From Pelagicoccus sp. SDUM812005 (GTDB lineage Bacteria; Verrucomicrobiota; Verrucomicrobiia; Opitutales; Opitutaceae): a DNA stretch of 64,000 nt. The notes below the pieces were generated by a model that made no database searches, was not told the DNA's origin, and saw only the letters and a program-made list of their open reading frames with translations. Shown here piece after piece: positions 47,000-54,091 of this stretch (position 1 is its first letter; each line of letters starts with the position of its first letter). The stretch spans positions 124,001 to 188,000 of the forward strand of contig NZ_JARXIA010000011.1 in NCBI RefSeq assembly GCF_031127875.1, written 5' to 3'. A program made the translations under genes and the position numbers.

Positions 47000-48433
47000 A
47001 TGCGAAGCGGCGAAAAAAGTGGCGTGGAAGAATCCGGGCGGCCCATGACCTTGGGGCTCGGGGTGCTGTTCGGTCTGCTCTTCGTGTTCGCGACGGTGGT
47101 GGCTATTGTGACCTTTTCGGTTCGGGAAGACATACGGTCCCAGTTGCTGGACGTGGATTCGCATGTATTGAATTTGTTGGTACGAAACGAGATCGCTCAA
47201 GTGGAGCGGGATGCGAACCTTGTGTTCGAGTTCGAGTCGATAGGTGAGATCGAGCTTTGGGGCGCTTTGCTGGAGACGGCGTCCGTGGACGGCGTCTTTG
47301 CGGTGCAGCTCTTCGACGTGCGGGGGGAGCTTGCCCAGAGCTCGTCCAATTCGCTGATTGAGCGTCGGGTTCCGGACGAGGTGATGGAGAAGGTGAGCGA
47401 GGGGCAGGTGAGTTCCGAGTTTTCGCCCGAGGTTTGGCTTTCGGATTTTATCGAGGTCGATTTCGTTTCGGATCGCTTGGTTGCGGTTTCGGACATTTAT
47501 TTGCCGCTGCGCAGCGCGGATGGGGCCTTGCCGTTGGGAACGGCCCGCTACCTCATGGATGGAAGCGCCTTGGCTAAGCAGTTCGTTGTATTGGACGAAC
47601 GACTACGGCGCCAGGCTTTGGTAGCGATTGGGCTGGGCGGTTTGGCTATCTTCGTGCTCTTCTGGCTGGCTTGGAAACGGCTGAGCGAAGCCAATGCCCG
47701 CGTGTTGCGGCATGCGACGCGCCTGAAGCGAGCGAATGCGGAGCTGGCGATGCTGGCCCGCACTTCGGCAGTCGGTTCGGTGACGGCTCATTTGATCCAT
47801 GGAATCAAGAATCCGCTGGCCGGACTGCGGCAGGTGGTGAGGGCCCGGAGTTCGGGGGATGCCTCTTTGGACGAAGAGGAGTGGCGCGGGGCCAGCGAAG
47901 CGGCGGAGCGCATGCAGCGCATGGTCGAGGAAGTGGTCGCGGTGCTGCAGGACACCAGCAGCGGCCTGCGTTACGAGACCGAATCGGGCGATCTTCTCGA
48001 GGCTTTGCAGGACCGTTTTGGCAGGAGGGCGGCGGAGCGTTCGATCGCGTTTTCGGTTTCGGGTCCGCGGGATTTGGCGATGGATAGTTCGATCAGCAGC
48101 ATCGTTTCCTTGGTGGCGTCCAATCTGGTGAAGAATGCCTTGGAAGCGACGCCTGAGGGCGGACGCGTGCGGGTGGAGCTCGCCGGCGACGGAGAGGAGG
48201 CGAGCTTGCTGGTGAGCGATACGGGGCCAGGGGTGCCTCCCGAGTTGCGCGAACAGCTTTTCGCTCCGGTGAGCAGCGGCAAGAGCGGCGGAGCGGGGAT
48301 TGGTTTGGCGATCAGTTTGCAGCTAGCCCGCCACATCGGCGGGAGTCTCCGGTATGTGGATACGACGAGCGAAGGCGCGGTTTTCGAGCTGGCTTTCTCG
48401 CTGCGGGAGCGGTCTCTAGGTGATGAAGGTTAA
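47000..48433 (+). CDS. Membrane sensor histidine kinase
   Basis: 477 residues. Two membrane helices (about 17-40 and 195-215) flank a periplasmic sensor domain of about 150 residues. A cytoplasmic coiled linker leads to the kinase core: H-box LIHGIKNPLAG with H267, N-box NLVKNALEATPEGG, G1 VSDTGPGVPPE and G2 GGAGIGLAISLQL. The HxxKNPL motif matches the NtrB-like group, which often pairs with sigma-54 regulators. No response regulator is adjacent. The start could also be the GTG at 46994; ATG 47000 is preferred because it begins a plausible cytoplasmic N terminus. Confidence 0.93.
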   Translation: MRSGEKSGVEESGRPMTLGLGVLFGLLFVFATVVAIVTFSVREDIRSQLLDVDSHVLNLLVRNEIAQVERDANLVFEFESIGEIELWGALLETASVDGVFAVQLFDVRGELAQSSSNSLIERRVPDEVMEKVSEGQVSSEFSPEVWLSDFIEVDFVSDRLVAVSDIYLPLRSADGALPLGTARYLMDGSALAKQFVVLDERLRRQALVAIGLGGLAIFVLFWLAWKRLSEANARVLRHATRLKRANAELAMLARTSAVGSVTAHLIHGIKNPLAGLRQVVRARSSGDASLDEEEWRGASEAAERMQRMVEEVVAVLQDTSSGLRYETESGDLLEALQDRFGRRAAERSIAFSVSGPRDLAMDSSISSIVSLVASNLVKNALEATPEGGRVRVELAGDGEEASLLVSDTGPGVPPELREQLFAPVSSGKSGGAGIGLAISLQLARHIGGSLRYVDTTSEGAVFELAFSLRERSLGDEG

Positions 48434-48756
48434 GGGGAGTTTGCTCGTTAGGGCCGTAGATTTTGGAGGCCGGCTCAGCTGTTTCCCGATCGTTGCAGTA
48501 GCGAAGCTTCTAGGGCTCCGCGCTTTAGGGATTTAGACGGGGTTGGCTTGGTGTGCAGGCTCGACTTTTGCTGTCGTTTCCCTAGGGTTTTCAGTATCGC
48601 CGCCGACGGCCTTGCTATTGCTCGCGACGCCGACGTTTTCCCAAGCAACAATCGGACACAGATACCCCGCACGTGCGCTCTTAAGGGCGTGGCTCCTAAC
48701 CTCCCGTTTTGGTGGGGACGGGAGTCTCAACATAGAAGCAAAAGGAGGTGAGCGTT
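48434..48756. other. Untranslated stretch ahead of the YbaK-like gene, with hairpin and strong ribosome binding site
   Basis: 323 bases without a credible gene on either strand. Near its end a stem CTCCCGT/ACGGGAG (48701-48707 and 48718-48724) with a ten-base loop and no T run lies upstream of AAAGGAGGTG (48741-48750), the strongest ribosome binding site I noticed in the window. It could be a structured leader. I do not recognise any riboswitch consensus. Confidence 0.5.
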
Positions 48757-49224
48757 ATGCCTATCGCTCGAATAACGGAGTACTTGGATCTGCATCGGAT
48801 CAAGTATCAGAGAATTAGCCATTCGCCTGCGTATACTGCCCAAGAGGTAGCGGCGCGAGCCCACGTCTCTGGGTGGGATTTGGCGAAGACTGTTGTGGTC
48901 AAGCTCGACGATGAACTCGTGATGGCGGTTTTGCCGGCGTCCGAAAACATCGATCTCGGGTTCTTGGCTGAAATCGTAGGTTCTAAAAGGGTGAGCCTCG
49001 CTCACGAGGAAGATTTCGTGGACAAGTTTCCCGGCTGCGACCTGGGGGCGATCCCGCCTTTCGGGAATCTGTATGGGATGAAGGTCTACGTGGCTCCGGA
49101 ATTGGCGGAGGACGACTATATCTTCTTCTCGGCGGGCACCCACACGGAGCTGATACGGATGGCGTACGACGATTTCGAATGGCTGGTTGAGCCTGAAATG
49201 CTGCCGTTTGCCGTCTTGGGCTAG
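48757..49224 (+). CDS. YbaK/EbsC-type aminoacyl-tRNA deacylase
   Basis: 155 residues. The fold of the YbaK/ProX editing domain is visible: SHSPAYTAQEVAARAHVSG at the N terminus, the AKTVVVKLDDELVMAVLPA strand with the lysine, the ESDF-like region SLAHEEDFVDKFPGCDLGAIPPFG and the FSAGTHTELIRM segment. Proteins of this family hydrolyse mischarged tRNAs in trans (Cys-tRNA-Pro or Ala-tRNA-Pro) in the cytoplasm. The start ATG 48757 follows AAAGGAGGTG with seven bases spacing. A GTG at 48748 lies inside the ribosome binding site and is rejected. Confidence 0.88.
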   Translation: MPIARITEYLDLHRIKYQRISHSPAYTAQEVAARAHVSGWDLAKTVVVKLDDELVMAVLPASENIDLGFLAEIVGSKRVSLAHEEDFVDKFPGCDLGAIPPFGNLYGMKVYVAPELAEDDYIFFSAGTHTELIRMAYDDFEWLVEPEMLPFAVLG

Positions 49225-49262
49225 GCCCTGATTGGGAAGCGGAGGGATGCTTCCAAAGCGAA

Positions 49263-49292
49263 AGAGGCTACGCCGACGGGGCGTAGCCTCTT
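49263..49292. terminator. Intrinsic hairpin between the YbaK-like gene and the TonB receptor
   Basis: AGAGGCTACGCC / GGGCGTAGCCTCT (49263-49274 and 49279-49291) with a four-base loop is followed on the plus strand by TTGTTTGTG. It probably terminates the YbaK-like gene and, being symmetric, may also act on the convergent receptor gene. Confidence 0.78.
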
Positions 49293-49321
49293 GTTTGTGT
49301 TCAGGCTTAGGTCAAGGTGTC

Positions 49322-51826
49322 CTAGAAGGTCATGCTGACGCCTGCGTTGATGCGACGAGGGGCGCCGAAGTGGACGGCGGCGCCGTCTGCGTCGTGCAGG
49401 TCGGCGTAGTCGCCGCTGGCCTCGAAGTCGTCGTGGTAGCCGCTGAAGGAGTCGGCGTCGACGGCGTCTTGGATGTACTTCTTGTCGAAGGCGTTGAGGA
49501 CGTTGAGGAAGAGTTCGTACTCGATGTCGGTATCGGTCGGCAGCTTCCAGTTGGCGTGGAAGTCGAAGACGGTGTAGTCCGGCGCCCTCCAGCTTTGGGT
49601 ACGGTCGTCCTCGTCGGAGCGGCCGAGCGGGTCGAAGCCGGCGTAGTTCTTGCGGTTGTGACGCAGGCGGCCGGTGATGTTGAGGCCGGATTGCGGCATG
49701 TAGGTGAGGCCGGTGGTGAACTGCGTCTGCGGGGCGTCGCCGACTTTGATGTCTCTAAGGTAGAGGTTGAACTGCTGGGCGGTGGCGGGGTCGTTGTCCG
49801 GATCGAAGCGGGCGGTGACGTCGTTCTTGTACTTCCAGTCGTTGAAGGCGAGGGTGCTGTCCCACTTGAGCTGCTTGCTGAAGTAGTAGGAGCTTTCGAT
49901 CTCGAGTCCGCGGTGCCGCTGGTCGACGCCGGCGATGTTGACGTTTGCGTCGAGCACGGAGACGAACTTGGAAAAGGCGCGGTCTGACCAGTCGGTGTTG
50001 TAGACGTTGGCTCCGAGGAGGAGGGTGCCGTCTTGGTTGGTGTAGTTGAGGCCGATCTCGATATTGGTGAAGACTTCGTCAGGCGGGTTGAGGTAGGCTT
50101 CGCCGCTGCCGTCGTCGATCACGGTATCGAAGATGGGGACCTTTTCGATGTATCCGAAGTTCGCGTACACGCTGGTGGATTCATTTACGTTGTAGCGTCC
50201 GCCGAGTTTGAGCTGCATGCCGTCGAATGTGTCGGAGTCGACTTGCATCGGCTTGCCGTTCACCCAGTTGTAGTCGTCGACGAAGCTGTAGGAAATCTGG
50301 GAGAGGCCGACCATGGCAAAGCCGGAGAAGTCGTCCTTTTCGTAGGCTGCTTGCCAGTACCCGCCGAGCCAGTCGACGGTGTTGGTATTGTTGTAGTCGA
50401 TGATGCCGCCGATGGTTTTTTGTTGGCCGTTCTCGAGGTAGTAGTCGCCGCCGAGCAGGTCGCGTACTTCGCGGAAGTGCTGGATCTCGGCGGTTCGCCA
50501 GTCGAGGCCGAAGGAGGTGCTCCAGTTTTCGGAGGCTTCGTAGGTGGCCTTCGAAATGAGTCCGACGGTGTACTGGTTGTTGCGGGAGTTGCGCAGGATG
50601 CCGGTCGACTGGGCGCGTCCGGTGCTGTCGAGGTTGGCCTCGTTTTGGGCGATCTCGGCGTTCCAGTCGCGGTTGCGGTGGAAGTATCCACCGAAGTCGG
50701 ACACGCGTTCGACGGAGCCGTAGGTGCCGGTGCCGCCGCCTTCGCCGCCGGAGTAGTAGAGGACGTTGTCCCAGGACCAGCGGCTGTCTTCGGGGCGGAA
50801 GTACCAATTGGCGCTGACTTGCGGCTTGTCGTAGAAGTTTTCGCGCTCGTTGATGTAGTCGTCGAAGCGGCGGGGACCTACGCCATGGTGGTCGGCTTGG
50901 GGCCCGGCGTAGTCGGGATCGACGTAGTTCCAGGTTTCGTTGTAGGCGAATCCGCGCTCGTAGCCGTAGCTTTCTTCGAGGGCGGCGGCGTCGTAGCCGT
51001 CGAGACCGAGGGCGTAGTCGGCGCTGTAGGAGCCGATGTTGCGGGCGTAGAGGTTTTGCCCGTGCTTTTGCGGCGCTCCGAAGCCGTAGAACTCGATGGT
51101 GTTGGCATCGTTGAGCTTGAGGGAGGCGCCGAAGTACCAGCTCCAAGCGTCGGCCCACACGCCGTCGATGTAGCTGCCGCTCATCTTGCGAGCGATGGCT
51201 GCGGAGGCGGCGAACTTGTCGTTGATGAGGCCGGTGTGGCCGATGAGGGTGGTCTTGGAGAAGCCGTCGGAGCCGAACTCCTGCTTGAGCATGCCGCCTC
51301 TTTCGCGGGCGGCGGGATCGGTCATGATGTTGAGGGTACCGCCGATGGAGGGGACGGCGAGGTCGAGGTTGGAGATGCCGCGCTGGACTTGGACAGAAGA
51401 GGCGATGTCGCCGATGCCGTCCCAGTTGGACCAGTAGACCCAGCCGTTTTCCATGTCGTTGACGGGAACGCCGTTGATCATGACGGCGACGTTGCGTTGG
51501 TCGAAGCCGCGGATGTTGATGCGGGCGTCGCCCGCTCCGCCGCCTTGGTTAGTGGCGTAGACGGAGGGAGTGTAGTTGAGAGCCAAGGGGATTTCCTGGG
51601 AGGCAAGGTAGCGGTCCAGGTCTTCCTTGCTCAGTTCGGAGAAGGCGACTGGCGTTTCTCCGTAGACGGCTCGGTTCGAGAACTCTTCGAGCGGAGTGAC
51701 GGTAAAGCCTTCGAGGTCGTAGACTTTATCGGTGGTGGGCTGGTCGACGGATTGGGCTAAAAGGGAGCCCGTTCCTGCCGTGAGCAGAGCTGCTGAAATC
51801 AATGGTAGTTTAGATGCAGGTTTCAT
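49322..51826 (-). CDS. TonB-dependent outer-membrane receptor
   Basis: 834 residues. The signal peptide (PLISAALLTAGTGSLLAQ) is followed by the plug domain (KVYDLEGFTVTPLEEF, INIRGFDQRNVAVMINGVPV, VQVQRGISNLDL) and a beta-barrel ending in NAGVSMTF. The start at 51826 opens on the signal peptide; a longer frame reaches 52360 and is rejected. Family members of this length transport large substrates, often glycans or siderophores. It lies directly downstream of a GH16 glucanase gene on the same strand (222 bases), so it is plausibly a beta-glucan or oligosaccharide receptor. The link is context only. Confidence 0.93.
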   Translation of the reverse strand: MKPASKLPLISAALLTAGTGSLLAQSVDQPTTDKVYDLEGFTVTPLEEFSNRAVYGETPVAFSELSKEDLDRYLASQEIPLALNYTPSVYATNQGGGAGDARINIRGFDQRNVAVMINGVPVNDMENGWVYWSNWDGIGDIASSVQVQRGISNLDLAVPSIGGTLNIMTDPAARERGGMLKQEFGSDGFSKTTLIGHTGLINDKFAASAAIARKMSGSYIDGVWADAWSWYFGASLKLNDANTIEFYGFGAPQKHGQNLYARNIGSYSADYALGLDGYDAAALEESYGYERGFAYNETWNYVDPDYAGPQADHHGVGPRRFDDYINERENFYDKPQVSANWYFRPEDSRWSWDNVLYYSGGEGGGTGTYGSVERVSDFGGYFHRNRDWNAEIAQNEANLDSTGRAQSTGILRNSRNNQYTVGLISKATYEASENWSTSFGLDWRTAEIQHFREVRDLLGGDYYLENGQQKTIGGIIDYNNTNTVDWLGGYWQAAYEKDDFSGFAMVGLSQISYSFVDDYNWVNGKPMQVDSDTFDGMQLKLGGRYNVNESTSVYANFGYIEKVPIFDTVIDDGSGEAYLNPPDEVFTNIEIGLNYTNQDGTLLLGANVYNTDWSDRAFSKFVSVLDANVNIAGVDQRHRGLEIESSYYFSKQLKWDSTLAFNDWKYKNDVTARFDPDNDPATAQQFNLYLRDIKVGDAPQTQFTTGLTYMPQSGLNITGRLRHNRKNYAGFDPLGRSDEDDRTQSWRAPDYTVFDFHANWKLPTDTDIEYELFLNVLNAFDKKYIQDAVDADSFSGYHDDFEASGDYADLHDADGAAVHFGAPRRINAGVSMTF

Positions 51827-52047
51827 GATTTGACTCGTTTGACTGTTGTCGCTCAGCGATTCGGATACGTACGAATCCGCAGTGGATCGCTGTATCGAAA
51901 GCGCTGATACGATGGTCGAATCGTTTGCCTGAAACCTTGCGAGGGTCAACGAGCGGCGCTTGCCTTCACGGAAGCTTAACCGGCTCTTTGAAAAAACGTA
52001 ACTTGCTTTACGGGAGTGGCGCGGGCGTTGCCTTGGCGGCGCGCGGC

Positions 52048-53859
52048 CTAGTCCTGAATCGGGGGATTGGCGCTGATTTTTATGCGTGAAAAGGGAAGCG
52101 TAACCTCCTCGACGTCCTCCCAGTGGGTGAGGTCGGCGCTGTGTTGGCGGGTGAGGGATATTTCTTCTTCGCGCCCTTCGAGATCTAGGTTGAGGGAGGT
52201 GGTCGCTTGTCCGTTGTTTATGGATACGGCAGCGATCGGAGCGTGGGATTCGGGGGAGAAGGGATCGGTTTGGCGAAGGTATTCGAGGAGGTTTGGCAGG
52301 AGGTCGCGATCGGGGTTGGCGTCGTCGTCGATGGGGCGGATGTTGTGGTCTCGTTTCCACGATTCGTAGGGGGAGAGCGCGTTTTGGTCCAAGTTGACGA
52401 GTCGCACCTTGTCGATCGCGACGGCGCCGAGCTGGGTGCCGAGGCGGAACTCCACGCGGGCGTTGGCTTCGCTAGCTTGGCTGTGGGTGAAGGCGAGGGT
52501 ATAGGTCTGCAGGGCGCTGGCGAGGGCGACGGGCTCGGCTTGGAAGGTGGCGTAGGGGGCTCCGTTCTGGGAGAGGGCGGCGATGAGTTTGGGGGCGCCG
52601 CTTAGGGATTTCGCTTCGAAGGTGAGCTCGTAGCGGCTTCCGTTTTCTAGGGCGAAGCCGCCTTGTCCGAACTGGACGTGCCAGTCGGCGGTTCCGGTGT
52701 CGGTGACGGTGATGGTGGCTTGCCCTTCGGCGTTAACGGCTAGGGTGGCGGCGGCGGCGGAGTCGACGTAGTTGTACCATCCATCGAAGCCGGCGTCGAA
52801 GGCAGGGTTTTGGATGAGCGAGGTGGGGTCGACGAAGTCGGCTTCGATCTGGAAGGATCGGTCGACCTGCAGTTCCGTTTTTAGGGAGCGGGCGACCTGG
52901 GCGTTTTTCCATTTGCCGAGCCGCATGCCAACGTCTGGATCGGCGATGAGGGTGACGATTTCGCCGGCGTCGTAGGAGTCCTTTTGCGGCTCGATGCGCA
53001 GGGAGCCCGGGCCGCGGGCGGTGAGGTCGACGGTGTAAGGTGGGCTTTCGGGGCGTTGGTAAACGCGCACGTAGTCGATGAGGAACTGGGTGGGGTAGAG
53101 GGACGGGTCCACGCCAAAGGCTCCGCCCCAGTCGCCTCCGATGGCGAGGTTGAGCTTGAGGTGCTGGGGCCGGTGGAAGGGCCAGGTGGCGTCGTTGCCT
53201 TGGCCGTCGTTGGTGAAGGTGTAATAGAGAACGTCGTCGACGTAGAAGCGGATCTCCTCCGGCTCCCATTCGACGGCGTAGGTATGCATGGCTTGGGTAA
53301 GGTCGTCGTAGTCGATGCTGCCGCCCCGGGCGGTGTTTTGGATGTGGTTATAGGAGGTGGTGTGTACAGTGCCGTGCACGGTGTCGGGGTCGTAGCCCAC
53401 GAATTCCATGATATCGATTTCGCCGCAGTGGGGCCAACCGACTTCACCGATATTGTCGCCCAGCATCCAGATGGCGGGCCAGGTGCCGCGTCCGGGGGCG
53501 ACTTTGGCCCGCGCTTCGATGCGTCCGTAGGTCCAGCTGGCGGCCCGCTGGCTGGTGAGGCTGGCGGAGGTGACGGCATTGCCTTGATAGTGGTCGTTTC
53601 GCGCTTCGATGATCAGGTGTCCGTTTTCCTGGCGGCAGTTTTCGAGGCGCTTCGCGGTGTAGTATTGCAGCTCGTTGTTGCGCAGGTACCCGACCTCGAA
53701 GTCCCACCACTGGGAATTGGGCAGGCCCTCGCCCTCGAACTCGTCGGACCAGACCAGTTGCCATCCCTCGAGGGGAGCGGATTTCAAGGGGAGCAGGGGG
53801 GCCAAGCAGCTCAAGCAGAGAGCAGCGAGGGAACGCGGGGGGCATTTTAACATTTTCAT
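52048..53859 (-). CDS. Exported GH16 beta-glucanase with C-terminal binding domains
   Basis: 603 residues. The signal peptide is cleaved about residue 27. The GH16 domain (about 30-265) carries the catalytic motif GEIDIMEFVG (glutamates 147 and 152 flanking D149), WTYGRIEARAKV and the GTWPAIWML segment, typical of laminarinase-type (GH16_3) enzymes that cut beta-1,3 bonds. After it come a beta-rich repeat of the InlB/Big type (about 270-345) and a CBM4/9-like jelly roll (about 350-495), then a short C-terminal tail of the kind seen with sorting or secretion. It is divergent from a TonB receptor. A candidate operator lies 27 bases upstream of its start. Confidence 0.94.
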   Translation of the reverse strand: MKMLKCPPRSLAALCLSCLAPLLPLKSAPLEGWQLVWSDEFEGEGLPNSQWWDFEVGYLRNNELQYYTAKRLENCRQENGHLIIEARNDHYQGNAVTSASLTSQRAASWTYGRIEARAKVAPGRGTWPAIWMLGDNIGEVGWPHCGEIDIMEFVGYDPDTVHGTVHTTSYNHIQNTARGGSIDYDDLTQAMHTYAVEWEPEEIRFYVDDVLYYTFTNDGQGNDATWPFHRPQHLKLNLAIGGDWGGAFGVDPSLYPTQFLIDYVRVYQRPESPPYTVDLTARGPGSLRIEPQKDSYDAGEIVTLIADPDVGMRLGKWKNAQVARSLKTELQVDRSFQIEADFVDPTSLIQNPAFDAGFDGWYNYVDSAAAATLAVNAEGQATITVTDTGTADWHVQFGQGGFALENGSRYELTFEAKSLSGAPKLIAALSQNGAPYATFQAEPVALASALQTYTLAFTHSQASEANARVEFRLGTQLGAVAIDKVRLVNLDQNALSPYESWKRDHNIRPIDDDANPDRDLLPNLLEYLRQTDPFSPESHAPIAAVSINNGQATTSLNLDLEGREEEISLTRQHSADLTHWEDVEEVTLPFSRIKISANPPIQD

Positions 53860-53885
53860 GGGGGTGGATAAGGATGCTTTTAAGG

Positions 53886-53899
53886 TGCAAAATAATGCA
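53886..53899. promoter_or_regulatory. Candidate operator TGCA-N6-TGCA between GH16 and TonB receptor genes
   Basis: TGCA at 53886-53889 and 53896-53899 separated by AAATAA. It lies 27 bases upstream of the GH16 start and 193 bases upstream of the divergent TonB receptor start. The same 14-bp layout recurs at 60773 and 61969, the latter ahead of a LacI-type gene. Confidence 0.65.
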
Positions 53900-54091
53900 A
53901 ATATTAAATTGACGCATCGGAAAAATTGTACTGAAGTGCACCTTACAACCCCAAAGGGCTTTATACCTCGCCTCGTCGGTACACCAACCGATCAATCGTA
54001 GCCTTGCCCTTTTTTTTACCCGATAGGGAGCTATTGTATTTTGGCATTCGGCTCCGAATCTACCTACCACCCCCCAAACCAGACTAGACAA

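Noticed and set aside
48434-48756. A known riboswitch ahead of the YbaK-like gene
   Set aside because: I do not see the consensus of any riboswitch I know, only a simple hairpin, so no class is claimed.
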